Assembly (NCBI GenBank): GCA_001936135.1
Contig: CP012809.1
Coordinates: forward strand, 3,707,501 to 3,771,500
DNA: 64,000 nucleotides
Direction of reading: 5' to 3'
DNA from: Saccharomycopsis fibuligera x Saccharomycopsis cf. fibuligera
Lineage: Eukaryota; Ascomycota; Saccharomycetes; Ascoideales; Saccharomycopsidaceae
Positions within the stretch are counted from its first letter, which is position 1. Each line of letters opens with the position of its first letter. Shown one piece after another: positions 1 to 9,757 of this stretch. Under the pieces are notes generated by a model. It saw only the letters and a list, made by a program, of their open reading frames with translations. It was not told where the DNA came from and searched no databases. The position numbers and the translations under genes are program-made.

Positions 1-1
1 C

Positions 2-424
2 AAAGACTTGGTTGAGGCATCTATTCCAGATTATGAGCCACAAGATGAACAAGAAGCTCAAGTAATTGAAGAGGGCCATCAAGAATGGTTGCAAAAGCAC
101 GCCAATACTGCATCTACTGTTGATACAAACGAAGCAGATCAATCTGACGAATCTACCCCTGAAGAAAAAAGCTTCGCCGAAGATGCTGAAGAAGATGAAT
201 CGAATTCCGTTGCAACTGAAGAAGCAGAAGAGGTTTCTCAAGTTACTTTGAGAGATGTTGTTTCTGAAGGCTATGAAGAAGTCCAGCCTGAACATTCAGC
301 AAATAAAAGCGAGTACGAGACTGCCGTTGCTACCACTATCTGCGAAAATGGTGGCAATAACGTTATAGTGGGTTTCAGTTTCTTAGTTAGTGGATTAGCT
401 GGTTTTCTTGGTGTTTTATTGTGA
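2..424 (+). CDS. 3' part of an acidic protein with a C-terminal hydrophobic tail
   Basis: The reading frame is open from the left edge of the window (first whole codons read K-D-L-V-E-A), so the true start lies outside; about 140 residues are visible. They are strongly acidic and Gln/Ser/Thr-rich, hence probably disordered. They end in a hydrophobic segment of about 20 residues (VIVGFSFLVSGLAGFLGVLL) directly before the stop. This layout suggests a tail-anchored protein with its body in the cytosol and its tail in an ER, nuclear-envelope, mitochondrial or peroxisomal membrane. I do not recognise the family. Uip4-type AMPK-CBM proteins have a similar layout, but that is only a guess. The gene converges on the next gene with about 205 bp between stops. 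Confidence 0.7.
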   Translation, partial: KDLVEASIPDYEPQDEQEAQVIEEGHQEWLQKHANTASTVDTNEADQSDESTPEEKSFAEDAEEDESNSVATEEAEEVSQVTLRDVVSEGYEEVQPEHSANKSEYETAVATTICENGGNNVIVGFSFLVSGLAGFLGVLL

Positions 425-629
425 GTGATAACAGAACCATAACGAAGTTTTGACAGAAATAGCGCATTTTTTGGTTTACAAAATTTGAGTTTTTATAGTT
501 TAACAAATAAATGAGTCTTCTATGAATTTAACTATTACGTATATATAAATATTTTGAGTGAAAGTTTGTCTCCAAAATGGCTTCGAGATTTTCGTTCTTG
601 TGTTAAAATAAGGTTATGTATATATAAAT

Positions 630-2117
630 TTAACTTTTCAACTGCAATTTTTGTGATATCAAACCTATAAGTTCGGCTTTATGGCTATTTCTAATATCAT
701 GGCCTGGTTTCTTAGTCAGCACATCAGCTAAAATTGTTGCGAAGAAAGATTTATCCTGATCAGTAATCTGTTCGATGTATCTATATGCTGACCTGTAGTT
801 CAACTGTGAAACGAAATGCTTGACAACAAGTTTTATAGTTCCGTTATCCAATTTGGCTTTTCTGTTTTCCAATCTAAATAACACATCAACCAAGTGAGCA
901 GATCTTTCTCTGGAAGTATAATTTGCCCTTCTGCGACTCAAAATATTCACAGTTTGCGCAACAATTTTTGCAGCAGCTTGCTGATAAACTTGATCCCTTA
1001 TTGGTTTTCCCTGGTCCACAAAATTGAGTAATAGTTGAACCTCAGTAATGTATTTCAAGTCTGATAATAAATGATTCACCAAATCTCCAGAGAGGTACTG
1101 CTTAAAAACATTTTTCAATCCATTAGTATAAACAAGGGAGTACTCACTTGACTGAGAATACGCACTAGAAACGTAACTCAAAAAATTCTCATTAGAAGGT
1201 AAAACTTTTTTGGACAACATGACAAAAAGAATTTGTTTTGCTCTTGGCAAATTCTGCACTTTCACATAAAATCCAAAAAGCTGATTTAACACTATTTCAT
1301 TAAAATATATTTCTGAGCTTTGTGCCGCAAGCAAAGATATTTGATTAATTAGCAATTCAAGGTGTCTTTCTATATCCGCCTTTTCCATTTTTGATAAAGT
1401 TTTATATGTATCCAAAATTCTATTCACTAATGCGCTCACAAAAAGATCTGAATAGTAATTAGACACAGCTCTACCATCCTGCACTTCTCTGAGAAAAATA
1501 TTATTTATAAGTTCTGTTATTATACCTATATTTCTTGCTGGAATATTTTGAATAGAAAATAATGTAAGATTTTCAAAATCATTGCTAGAGAGACTGACTT
1601 GAAAGTCATGCTTGAAAAGATGCTCCATCGATTCAATAGTAATGTTGTCACTATTCGCAAATAAGCTATCAAGTTTTACTTGTTTCGGGCTCTCAACGCT
1701 TATAGCTTTCATATCAAATAGTTTCTCATCACCGATCAATTTTCTGTAGGTGTCACAATCTTTAAAATACCCAACTTCATTCACCTCGCTGACCCATTGT
1801 ATGATGTCCGCATTTTTCTTTGGAGCGGTCAAAAACTTCATAGAGTATGGTAAACTGCCGCCACCATTTATTTCATCTTTCCCCGTAGGTGTTTTCACGG
1901 GTACTCTCAAACCGTCCAATAGCTGTTTGTTGGAAGATAATGCGATGGTGGCCATATCCACATCACTGATCTGGAAGAACGGGTGCAATATTTCACTGGA
2001 TTTAGGAATAAGCTTTTTCTGGTTGAGAAGGGCACTAGGCGCTGTTTTGTAAACAAGCGGCACCTTGGATCTGGTTAAGTTCTTGAGTTGATTAAATAGC
2101 AACTGCTCCTCCGGCAT
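630..2117 (-). CDS. PPR-like protein, probably mitochondrial gene expression factor
   Basis: Encodes 495 residues, starting at the ATG at 2117; an in-frame TAG lies seven codons upstream, so the start is not longer. The protein is helical, Leu/Ile/Lys-rich and without membrane segments. Around residues 285-315 a stretch (RAKQILFVMLSKKVLPSNENF) looks like a degenerate pentatricopeptide repeat, and the C-terminal third looks like further helical pairs. Fast-evolving yeast proteins of this kind usually activate translation or process mRNAs in mitochondria (Atp22, Aep and similar). No clear presequence is visible. The assignment to Atp22 or another named factor is not supported by any motif I can see, so no symbol is given. 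It is divergent from the helicase gene, with 225 bp between the two ATGs. Confidence 0.75.
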   Translation of the reverse strand: MPEEQLLFNQLKNLTRSKVPLVYKTAPSALLNQKKLIPKSSEILHPFFQISDVDMATIALSSNKQLLDGLRVPVKTPTGKDEINGGGSLPYSMKFLTAPKKNADIIQWVSEVNEVGYFKDCDTYRKLIGDEKLFDMKAISVESPKQVKLDSLFANSDNITIESMEHLFKHDFQVSLSSNDFENLTLFSIQNIPARNIGIITELINNIFLREVQDGRAVSNYYSDLFVSALVNRILDTYKTLSKMEKADIERHLELLINQISLLAAQSSEIYFNEIVLNQLFGFYVKVQNLPRAKQILFVMLSKKVLPSNENFLSYVSSAYSQSSEYSLVYTNGLKNVFKQYLSGDLVNHLLSDLKYITEVQLLLNFVDQGKPIRDQVYQQAAAKIVAQTVNILSRRRANYTSRERSAHLVDVLFRLENRKAKLDNGTIKLVVKHFVSQLNYRSAYRYIEQITDQDKSFFATILADVLTKKPGHDIRNSHKAELIGLISQKLQLKS

Positions 2118-2207
2118 TTTGTCTTTGCAGGTTTTCTAAGTTCACCTATGAATGCGCTGTTGATGTTGACAGCTACTCAATGTTTTAAAGTAGCTATTGG
2201 TGCAACT

Positions 2208-2284
2208 TGAAAAATATTTCGAAATTCGGGGAAACAGAGAACGTGAAAATGATAGCGGCACGTGAGTAAGGAATCTGCAATGAG
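2208..2284 (+). promoter_or_regulatory. Candidate RRPE-like, E-box and PAC-like elements upstream of DHR2
   Basis: In the 225-bp divergent promoter I see TGAAAAATAT (2208-2217; RRPE consensus TGAAAAATTT), CACGTG (2259-2264) and GCAATGAG (2277-2284; PAC consensus GCGATGAG, one mismatch), about 60-135 bp before the helicase ATG. RRPE plus PAC is the known signature of ribosome-biogenesis genes, which fits Dhr2. Matches are imperfect and the function is inferred. Confidence 0.4.
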
Positions 2285-2342
2285 CAGCAGTAGTAGAAAA
2301 AAAAAATTTATAGCGGACATGTATTTTATACCAATCTAGCAG

Positions 2343-4892
2343 ATGGATAAGCAGCAGGCGAGTTTTGATCAGGAACAGCTCAGTACAGTGATAGACGTTG
2401 CAATAATAATGGCTGAAGTACTTTTGAATAACAATAGCCATGTCGATAGCACCGGGGAGCTGGTGTCCAAGAAGAAAAAGAGAAAGAGAAAGAACAAGAA
2501 CAAGAGCCACAACAGTGATGGGCAAGATGGCGGCAATAGCGTGCAGACAGAGACAGTAAATCAAGTTAACTGTCAACAACAACAGCAACAGCAGAAAGAT
2601 GTGAATCAAAGTGAGAATTTGAAGGAGCTTTCTGGAAAAATACAAGAACGCGTTTCCGTGGGCACTCCCAAGAAACGATTAGTACAACAACAGCAACAGC
2701 AAAAGCCCAATGAGAAAGAAGATTATAGCAGAAAGAGAGTCAAAACGGAGGTATTTAAAGAGAGAAAACAGCCTAAAGTTGTTGAGTTCTTCAGCGATGA
2801 TGAACAGGACTCTTCAAGACTTCCTAATCAAGATTTCCACCATAGATCATTGAAATCCCATGCTAGAGACTTACTCAAGGTCAGAGAAAGTCTTCCTGTT
2901 TACAAAAATAAAGACAAAATTCTTGATCACTTACAGAAGAACAAAGTCACGGTGCTTATTGGTGAAACTGGGTCAGGTAAGTCTACCCAAATTCCTCAGT
3001 TTCTCATGCCTCAAAATAGTAAGTCTATTGCGGTGACTCAGCCCAGAAGGGTCGCAGCTATCAATTTGGCACGAAGAGTATCAGAAGAGTATGGTACAAA
3101 ACTTGGTGACAAAGTGGGTTATTCGGTGAGATTTGATAATGTGTCTCATAAGAATACCAAGTTAAAGTACTTAACAGATGGTATGTTATTGAGAGAAATG
3201 ATGATGAACAGTGACTTATCACAGTATTCCACTATCGTTATTGATGAAGCACACGAAAGAACTGTTTTAACAGATATGTTGATGGGTTTTTTGAAAGAGT
3301 TGCTTATCAAGAGGAAAGATGATTCTGATTTCAAAGTTATCATTATGTCAGCTACTTTGGATGCAGAAAAGTTTTCCAAGTTTTTTTTTGATTGTGAAAT
3401 TCTATATGTTGAAGGTAAGATGTATCCTGTTCAACGATTATATTTGGACAAAACTGCAGATGATATTATCGATACTACAATAAAGTCTATAGTTCAGATA
3501 AATCAATCGGAGGAAGAAGGTGATATTTTGACTTTTTTGCCCGGTCAAGAAGAAATTGACAAAGCTTGTTCCACTTTGGAAAAGTTTGCTCCTCTTTTAC
3601 CTAAAGAAGCGCCGATGCTTGTTCCTTTACCAATCTATGCAGCCTTGCCTCCAAGTCAACAGTTGAAAGTGTTTGAACCTGTGAAAAAAAACCAAAGAAA
3701 GGTTATTTTAGCAACTAATATTGCAGAAACATCCATCACGGTTCCTGGGGTCAGATATGTGGTAGATACGGGTTTGAGAAAAGTTAAAGTATGGAGACAT
3801 CAACTTGGCTTGTCAACGTTGCTTACCGTCCCTATTTCGCAGGCTTCAGCAACTCAAAGAGCAGGTAGAGCTGGAAGAGAAAGAAGTGGGAAGGCCTTTA
3901 GACTATATACTGAAAGCGATTACTTCAAATTACCGAAGCAAACAGAACCGGAGATTATAAGAACTGATATTGCACAGTCAATTTTAATGCTCAAAAAGCT
4001 CCAAGTGGATGATATTGTCAACTGGCCATGGATCGAGCATCCGGGTCAAGAATCGCTTTTTGCAGCTCTTAACCAGTTGTACTCTTTGAAAGCGCTCAAC
4101 GATAGCGGTAGGATTACCACTCTAGGAGAGCAAATGGCGGTATTGCCAGTCTCTCCGCAATTAAGTACAGTGTTAATTAATGCTTTTAAGTTCAACTGCT
4201 TAACCGCTGTCATTGATATTATATCCTGCTTAAATGTTCAAAATCTTATACTTAACCCCCCATCCGAAAGAAGAGATGAAGTTAATGAGAAAAGAAGACA
4301 GATTTGCTCTTTAGGAAACAAGTATGGCGATTTGCTCATGTTCAAAGAAATATTAGATTATTTTATGGAAATTAATAGCGCTGGAGAGCGGAAACGGTGG
4401 TGTAAAGAGATGTTTTTCAATTTCAGAGGATTCAAAAACGTTTTACAAATCAAATCTCAAATTTCACAGTACATGAAGTCTTTATTTGGCAATAGTATAC
4501 TCGCGGATGAAGAAAACGGTGACAATGATGACAATTTATTTAATGATTATAGTGACAATGATGAAGAAGATCAGGCGATTATACAGTACAAAAGAAACAA
4601 TAAACCGCTTGATATTGAAGCAATTTTGAAGAGTTTTCTTCAAGGTTACATTATGAATACTGCGCTTGGGTATCCTGACCGGTCCTATAGAACAGTGTTT
4701 TCCGGTCACTTAATCTCGATCCATCCTTCATCACTACTTTTCAGTAGGAAATGTGATGCGATAATGTACACTGAATTTGTTTATACCACCAAAGGATATG
4801 CCAGAAACGTGAGTCTCATAGATCCTGAGTGGCTCAAGGACATCGCTCCACACATCTTCGGAAGTAGAGAAGCAGTGCAGCCGTCTCAATAG
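2343..4892 (+). CDS. DHR2: DEAH-box RNA helicase, Dhr2-like, for 18S rRNA processing
   Basis: 849 residues from the ATG at 2343. After a basic, Gln-rich N-terminus (poly-Lys/Arg near 44-53 and two short Gln runs) comes a full DEAH helicase core. Walker A GETGSGKST is at about 207, DEAH at 301-304, SAT at 336-338 and the motif VI block QRAGRAGR at 505-512, followed by winged-helix/HA2 and OB-fold regions. The C-terminal block (GYARNVSLIDPEWLKDIAPH) is typical of the Dhr2/DHX-type subfamily. In yeast, Dhr2 is a nucleolar ATPase needed for early 18S rRNA processing in the small-subunit processome. S. cerevisiae Dhr2 is about 735 residues; the extra length here is in the N-terminal tail and an acidic insert near 725-750. 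All catalytic motifs are intact. Dhr2 rather than Prp22/Prp43-like is my judgement from the C-terminal region. Confidence 0.88.
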   Translation: MDKQQASFDQEQLSTVIDVAIIMAEVLLNNNSHVDSTGELVSKKKKRKRKNKNKSHNSDGQDGGNSVQTETVNQVNCQQQQQQQKDVNQSENLKELSGKIQERVSVGTPKKRLVQQQQQQKPNEKEDYSRKRVKTEVFKERKQPKVVEFFSDDEQDSSRLPNQDFHHRSLKSHARDLLKVRESLPVYKNKDKILDHLQKNKVTVLIGETGSGKSTQIPQFLMPQNSKSIAVTQPRRVAAINLARRVSEEYGTKLGDKVGYSVRFDNVSHKNTKLKYLTDGMLLREMMMNSDLSQYSTIVIDEAHERTVLTDMLMGFLKELLIKRKDDSDFKVIIMSATLDAEKFSKFFFDCEILYVEGKMYPVQRLYLDKTADDIIDTTIKSIVQINQSEEEGDILTFLPGQEEIDKACSTLEKFAPLLPKEAPMLVPLPIYAALPPSQQLKVFEPVKKNQRKVILATNIAETSITVPGVRYVVDTGLRKVKVWRHQLGLSTLLTVPISQASATQRAGRAGRERSGKAFRLYTESDYFKLPKQTEPEIIRTDIAQSILMLKKLQVDDIVNWPWIEHPGQESLFAALNQLYSLKALNDSGRITTLGEQMAVLPVSPQLSTVLINAFKFNCLTAVIDIISCLNVQNLILNPPSERRDEVNEKRRQICSLGNKYGDLLMFKEILDYFMEINSAGERKRWCKEMFFNFRGFKNVLQIKSQISQYMKSLFGNSILADEENGDNDDNLFNDYSDNDEEDQAIIQYKRNNKPLDIEAILKSFLQGYIMNTALGYPDRSYRTVFSGHLISIHPSSLLFSRKCDAIMYTEFVYTTKGYARNVSLIDPEWLKDIAPHIFGSREAVQPSQ

Positions 4893-5226
4893 TGTTTTTA
4901 AATTAAATATCTTTATCGCCATTGGGTAATATTTTTTTCAGCCTAATGCCGTTATATATTATTAGCATAGTAGACTCTATTTTGTCAATTTTTCTTTGTT
5001 TTGTAGGATTTAATCAGTACTAAACGTGTTAATGTATGCTGAGCAGGTCATTTAGAAAACGGAAGAAACCCGAAACAGCAGAATCGGGAGAAAAAATTTG
5101 AAAATTGAAAAAAATAGAACTGTGATCATCCAATGCATCAACTAAGTCTGTGCGAGAAAATTGTTAGGAAGCGACCAGCCACTTTAACCAAAGGAACACT
5201 TCAATATAGTCTTGATAAAAACAAAA

Positions 5227-6837
5227 ATGTTGAAAGTCGCACGGCTTGCCAACCAAGACTCGAAGATGCTCAGCAGGGCCGGCTTTGTCAAGACCCTTCA
5301 AAAAAGATACAAATCTACCATTGCCAAAAAGGAAGATTTTGCCCCACAATTGCAATCCCCAGGCTTTAAAATCGACACTTCTAAGCTTATTAAAGAGGCA
5401 GACGAGCCTCTAATTCAGTACCTTCAGAAACGTGGTCTTGTGGCATCGATCACCAATGATGACCTTATCAAACTCAGTGACAGCACCACCCTCACGTTGT
5501 ACAGTGGGGCCGATCCAACGGCACGATCATTGCATTTGGGCAACTTGCTTCCCTTGCTCATAATGTTACATTACAACATTAGAGGGCACAACATTGTGGG
5601 GCTTGTAGGTGGAGCTACAGGTAAAGTTGGTGATCCATCGGGAAGATTAACAGAAAGAAGTCAGATTAAAGAGGATGTGCAGATGAGTAACACTGAAAGA
5701 ATTAAGCAGCAGTTGAATGACTTTTTACACACTGGTAAGAAATTTGTGGCGTCAGTAGGGTTCCCGATCAAACAACAGCAAAACGTCGTTGAAGAAACAA
5801 AAGAAGTTAAAGGCCAAATTCAAGTGAAGAATAATCATGACTGGTGGAAAGACGTGACGTTGTTGGACTTCTTGTCTAACTTCGGGCGTTTTATCAGGGT
5901 CAATTCAATGCTTGCTAGAGACAGCGTTAAGGGTAGATTGGAATCAAAGGCAGGGATTGGATTTAACGAGTTTACATACCAAGTATTACAAGCTTATGAT
6001 TTTTGGCATCTTTTCAAGCATCATAATGTGACAGTGCAAGTAGGAGGTAATGACCAGTGGGGCAACATTACTGCTGGCATTGACCTCATTTCTAAAATCA
6101 AAGTATCGCATTTGGAAGCTATTAAGCAGTTGCCGAAAAAAGAGCAAGAAAAATTAAAAGCCACTGTGCGCCTTTTGAACAAGCCTGTCTTTGGTTTGAC
6201 AGTGCCTTTGCTTACCACTTCTTCTGGTCAAAAATTCGGTAAAAGTGCCGGAAATGCGGTTTTTATTGACAGTCAAGCAACTCCAGCTTTTGAAATGTAC
6301 AATTTTTTCATGAAAACCACTGATGATGATATTGCCAAATTGCTTAAAATTTTTACCGTGATTCCATTACTGCAAATCGACAACATTGTGACAACTCACA
6401 TGCAGAATCCAAGCTTAAGACACGGTCAAAGAATCCTAGCTGATCAAGTGGTCAGTTTGATTCATGGGAGAGACGCATCATACCAGGCCTCAGTAATTGC
6501 TTCAATTTTGTACCCATTGCCCGAAGAACCATATCCTACCAACTTGAAGACCGAGGAAGTTTTGAGAATTTTTCAAAACGCAGGGCTTTTGAAATCTATT
6601 GAAAGAAGCGAGGTTCAAGGTGAAAGGGTTAGCACTCTTTTACATAAGGTTGCTGGTATCTCCAAGACAGAAGCAAGAAACTTAGTCAAAAGTGGAGGAG
6701 TTTACATTGGCTACGATAGACTCAAAGTTGATCCTAGTGATTCTTTGCTTTTGAGTGATGAATTAATGTTGGATAGTAAGTTAGTATTTCTTAGAGCAGG
6801 AAAATCAAAGTATTATGTAGTTGAGATTGCTGATTAA
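5227..6837 (+). CDS. MSY1: Mitochondrial tyrosyl-tRNA synthetase
   Basis: 536 residues from the ATG at 5227; the open frame runs further upstream only through non-ATG codons. The first ~40 residues are rich in Lys, Arg, Ser and Ala with no acidic cluster, as in a mitochondrial presequence. The class Ic synthetase signatures are present: GADPTARSLHLGN at 94-106 (the HIGH-type motif HLGN) and KFGKS at 336-340 (the KMSKS motif). Between them lie the tyrosine/tRNA-binding blocks VGDPSGR and QAYDFWHL..GGNDQWGNI. The C-terminus has an S4-like RNA-binding domain (GISKTEARNLVKSGGVYIG). It charges mitochondrial tRNA-Tyr in the matrix. Length matches the fungal family. One CTG codon occurs at 'VIPL-x-QID', where bacterial relatives have Glu, so Ser is more likely than Leu. 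Confidence 0.95.
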   Translation: MLKVARLANQDSKMLSRAGFVKTLQKRYKSTIAKKEDFAPQLQSPGFKIDTSKLIKEADEPLIQYLQKRGLVASITNDDLIKLSDSTTLTLYSGADPTARSLHLGNLLPLLIMLHYNIRGHNIVGLVGGATGKVGDPSGRLTERSQIKEDVQMSNTERIKQQLNDFLHTGKKFVASVGFPIKQQQNVVEETKEVKGQIQVKNNHDWWKDVTLLDFLSNFGRFIRVNSMLARDSVKGRLESKAGIGFNEFTYQVLQAYDFWHLFKHHNVTVQVGGNDQWGNITAGIDLISKIKVSHLEAIKQLPKKEQEKLKATVRLLNKPVFGLTVPLLTTSSGQKFGKSAGNAVFIDSQATPAFEMYNFFMKTTDDDIAKLLKIFTVIPLLQIDNIVTTHMQNPSLRHGQRILADQVVSLIHGRDASYQASVIASILYPLPEEPYPTNLKTEEVLRIFQNAGLLKSIERSEVQGERVSTLLHKVAGISKTEARNLVKSGGVYIGYDRLKVDPSDSLLLSDELMLDSKLVFLRAGKSKYYVVEIAD

Positions 6838-7331
6838 CTTTGGTTGTTATTATAGATTATGTGCATAGCTACGCTAAAGAGATATCATTTGTAAATAGAC
6901 ATTGCATCGTTTAGTTTTCCTAATTTTTGAAACAATATATTAGTGGTAATTATACACTAAAAGAAGGAGAAAATTCCTTCGAATAGAGAAATAAAATTAT
7001 GCAGGGAAAAGCTAGAAATAGTGAGGGTTACGATTGACACCCACATGAGTAAGGATGCAGTTAACTTCAAGAAATATGCCATAAAAAGAAGTGAATAAAA
7101 AAAAATAAAGCAAAGAAGTTAAGTTAGCTAAAATCAAGATCGCACGATCTGACCCAACCAGTGCGTAAATGGAGCGAGCATGAACAAAGAACATGAAGAA
7201 CATAAAGAACATAAAGAGCATGAAACTGAAAATTAGAATAAAGTAAAAATGAAAATAAAGTATAACAAGCATCAGAAATATGAAAGTTAGCATAGAAGAG
7301 CATATTATAAAATAAAATAACATGAAAAACG
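6838..7331. other. Intergenic region between convergent genes
   Basis: This 494-bp stretch lies between two stops and should hold the 3' ends of MSY1 and the facing gene. It is A-rich. From 7188 to 7224 a short imperfect tandem repeat of the type GAACATAAA/GAACATGAA is visible. I see no gene. Confidence 0.7.
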
Positions 7332-8249
7332 TCACTCGGGTATTGCAATTCCCTTGGCATGTCTGAACAACTTCATTCCCACCCAAGACACGATACACCA
7401 AATCCAAAAAATTGCCGGGCATAAGAGAATGACATAGACATAGTAGTTGTCAACAGGAAAATCGCTGTATATGCTGCTTTTGTATGATCTGCCAAACACA
7501 AACGGCTGAGGCTGTGTTATTGTGTCTGAATCAAAGCCCAACAATAGCATAACACCACCCCAAAGGTTGAAAATTGAGGCCATGCTAGCGATGAAAAAGA
7601 CAATAGTACCTGCTGATAACAAGATACCAAGTAGTCGGTAGTCGGTATAATCATCGTCACCCTCATAATATTGGTCATGAATATCGATCTGGCTTGTGTA
7701 GATAATGCTGTTTGTTCTGGCGCTGGAACTGGCGCTGGAACTGGCGCTGCTGTCGCTGTTACTGTTAACAATGTCCGCATCGTTCCAAGCCAAAAAAACA
7801 CTTTTGTCTTTTGCACCAGTCTCCTCTTCTGCCGTCGTAGTTGCGACGCTTTCCAAGCTGTCGTTGCTGGGCAAATAGAAACCAACGCCGTTACGCTGGT
7901 GAGACCGCTGGCGAGGATTATACTTGTTATGACTAAAGTTGTGGCTATTGAAGAGATTCTTCAATCTGTTGGAGCTCGGGCCGGGACTCGGGCGTTTTGT
8001 GGTTGCATTGCCGCGATTGTGCCTGTTGGAGTCCTGACGGTGACTTATGAACGCATTCAATGGTGAAAGATACTGGTTTTTGCCTTGAATATGATGTTGT
8101 TTCGTTAACTGTTCATTTCGGCTAGTGTTATGTGCACTATTGCTGGTATTTTTATGCAAGTTTTGCTTTGTAGGTGTATTATTGCTGCTGTTAAAATTGG
8201 TATCAGAATGGGAGTCCAAGGTGTCTATAGCAATGGATATGTTGGACAT
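7332..8249 (-). CDS. Unrecognised fungal protein with two C-terminal membrane segments
   Basis: 305 residues from the ATG at 8249 (the frame extends upstream only with a GTG). Residues 1-200 are polar, rich in Asn, Ser, Thr and His, and probably disordered; they include an Ala/Ser run coded by a GC-rich repeat (about 7720-7755). Two hydrophobic helices follow, at about 205-228 and 270-292, separated by a short loop. The end reads WVGMKLFRHA plus a few residues. Small fungal membrane proteins with a similar 'NWVGLxxFRHN'-type end are known to me, but I cannot name a function. The two-helix topology would put both termini on the same side, probably the cytosol. The gene is divergent from NDUFA12, 431 bp between ATGs. 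Confidence 0.75.
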   Translation of the reverse strand: MSNISIAIDTLDSHSDTNFNSSNNTPTKQNLHKNTSNSAHNTSRNEQLTKQHHIQGKNQYLSPLNAFISHRQDSNRHNRGNATTKRPSPGPSSNRLKNLFNSHNFSHNKYNPRQRSHQRNGVGFYLPSNDSLESVATTTAEEETGAKDKSVFLAWNDADIVNSNSDSSASSSASSSARTNSIIYTSQIDIHDQYYEGDDDYTDYRLLGILLSAGTIVFFIASMASIFNLWGGVMLLLGFDSDTITQPQPFVFGRSYKSSIYSDFPVDNYYVYVILLCPAIFWIWCIVSWVGMKLFRHAKGIAIPE

Positions 8250-8480
8250 AGCAAGAAAGAGTTGAGCGGGCAAAAACAAACACTGTGAAGCATTTCCTTT
8301 CCATCTGATGGGAATTGTCGATGTCCCGGACTGACAAACATACACTGCTGTTCACTGAAAACACACACACGGCAAGACAGGCAGCTGATGGAGACGGTGG
8401 TTATAGTGGTGCTTTACTCAGTGTGTCTGTGTCTCTCTCCGTTTCTCTGGCGATGTCTTTTTTGAATTTTATTTTCTGTA

Positions 8481-8548
8481 CACGTGCTTTTTATGTTACG
8501 AGCGCTGGCTGATTTTGTGCACGTGCTCCAAACCGGAGGATAGCCAAT
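8481..8548 (+). promoter_or_regulatory. Two CACGTG boxes and a CCAAT box upstream of NDUFA12
   Basis: CACGTG occurs at 8481-8486 and again at 8520-8525, each followed by C. CCAAT is at 8544-8548, 133 bp before the NDUFA12 ATG. CCAAT is the known site of the Hap2/3/4/5 complex that drives respiratory genes, and CACGTG is the core of Cbf1-type bHLH sites. The boxes are directly visible; their use is inferred. Confidence 0.45.
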
Positions 8549-8680
8549 AACACCAGAGAGAAAATAAGCCAAAACAGAAAAATAAATCACAATTATTAGA
8601 GCAGAGATTGAGAAGAGCATACCATCAGAGAAGCGGTTGTCCATTGCTCACTATCTCCCCCATAACATCCATATCCAGAC

Positions 8681-9103
8681 ATGTCCACTACCCTTTGGAG
8701 ACAAATAAGAAACGCCTACCAGGTGGGCTTGAAGCGTTACGCCTGGCAAATCGCCACTTTAGGTGATGCCAAATCCGGTGAATATGTCGGAACAGACGAC
8801 TACGGTAACAAATACTACGAAACCAAGGATCCAGTAGAAATCCACTTGAGAACCAGATGGGTTGAGTACCAGAAATGGGATATTGATATGTCTCATGTGG
8901 AACCAGGCTGGCATTATTGGTTGGCTTACGGTACCGACACCCCTCCAAGCAAGTTGAAACCAGAACAAATTTCCGAAAGAGCATACCCATTGCCAAAGGT
9001 TCATAGAGTGAACTTTACCGGTACTCCAGGGGCCTATGTTCCATATAACACTGCAAAGCCAAAATGTGAGGCTTGGGAGCCTCAAGTTGCTTCTCGTGGA
9101 TAA
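8681..9103 (+). CDS. NADH:ubiquinone oxidoreductase (complex I) subunit NDUFA12 (B17.2)
   Basis: 140 residues from the ATG at 8681. The sequence has the family features: an N-terminal helix (LWRQIRNAYQVGLKRYAW), then GEYVGTDDYGNKYYE, the block RTRWVEYQ and the invariant-looking PGWHYWLAYGTDTPP, ending with an NxTGTPGAYVPYNTAKPK tail. This accessory subunit sits on the matrix arm of complex I, near the NDUFS6/NDUFS4 region in known structures, and is needed for assembly. Its presence shows that the yeast has a proton-pumping complex I, unlike Saccharomyces. There is no intron and the length is typical. The start has good context after CCAGAC. Confidence 0.95.
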   Translation: MSTTLWRQIRNAYQVGLKRYAWQIATLGDAKSGEYVGTDDYGNKYYETKDPVEIHLRTRWVEYQKWDIDMSHVEPGWHYWLAYGTDTPPSKLKPEQISERAYPLPKVHRVNFTGTPGAYVPYNTAKPKCEAWEPQVASRG

Positions 9104-9757
9104 GGTATTCAAGAAAGAGAGGTTTAAAATGAAAAATTCATTAAAAAAAAAAATCAAGATAAATAAATCATCAAATCTTATGCAAAACATCAGCTCCGGA
9201 TAAAGCAATTAATAGTAATTTGCATAAATGTATCATGAATATTGCTTCTTCATTTCTGTGAAGTCAGCTTAATCAACCGTTAACAATTGACAACTAAAAA
9301 AGTACTATATATTGTTTATCATATTTATATGCACTTTTGTGGTGTATCATTCCACATCTTTTCCATTTTTATTTTTTGTTTTTTCTATATTTTTTAGTTA
9401 CAACATTTTTTTACCAATCAGTTTAAGTATCAATACTATTATCTCATCTTTTAAAATATATACAGGTGACTGTAGTGAATTGAAGTAAAAAGATAATGAA
9501 AGGAAGGAACAAAATAATAAATGTATCCAATAAAAACAAGGGACAAAACATTGTACAATGCAAACAAAAACCTAGCCGGAACAAAAAGCTAAAAAAAAAA
9601 AAAAAATGCATGGTACACCACTGAAAAAGTAGGTATCAATAAACAATAACCCAATGCCGCCAAGCATCAAGATAGATATCCGGGCATCAGGACAAATAGT
9701 CCAGTATCAACACAATAAAAGAAAAAGAAGTAAATACAAACAAAACAAATGAGCCAA
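9104..9757. other. Intergenic region between convergent genes
   Basis: This 654-bp A/T-rich region contains A runs at 9142-9153 and 9590-9605. It should hold the 3' ends of NDUFA12 and DYS1. I see no open frame with protein character and no RNA gene. Confidence 0.7.

Noticed and set aside
2142-2645. Minus-strand frame of 167 codons with hydrophobic Leu-rich start
   Set aside because: It overlaps the 5' part of DHR2 and its promoter and reads the Gln/Lys repeats in antisense; the opposite frame has full helicase motifs.
8250-8345. N-terminal extension of the two-TM protein
   Set aside because: It would need a GTG start; ATG at 8249 is the first possible normal start.
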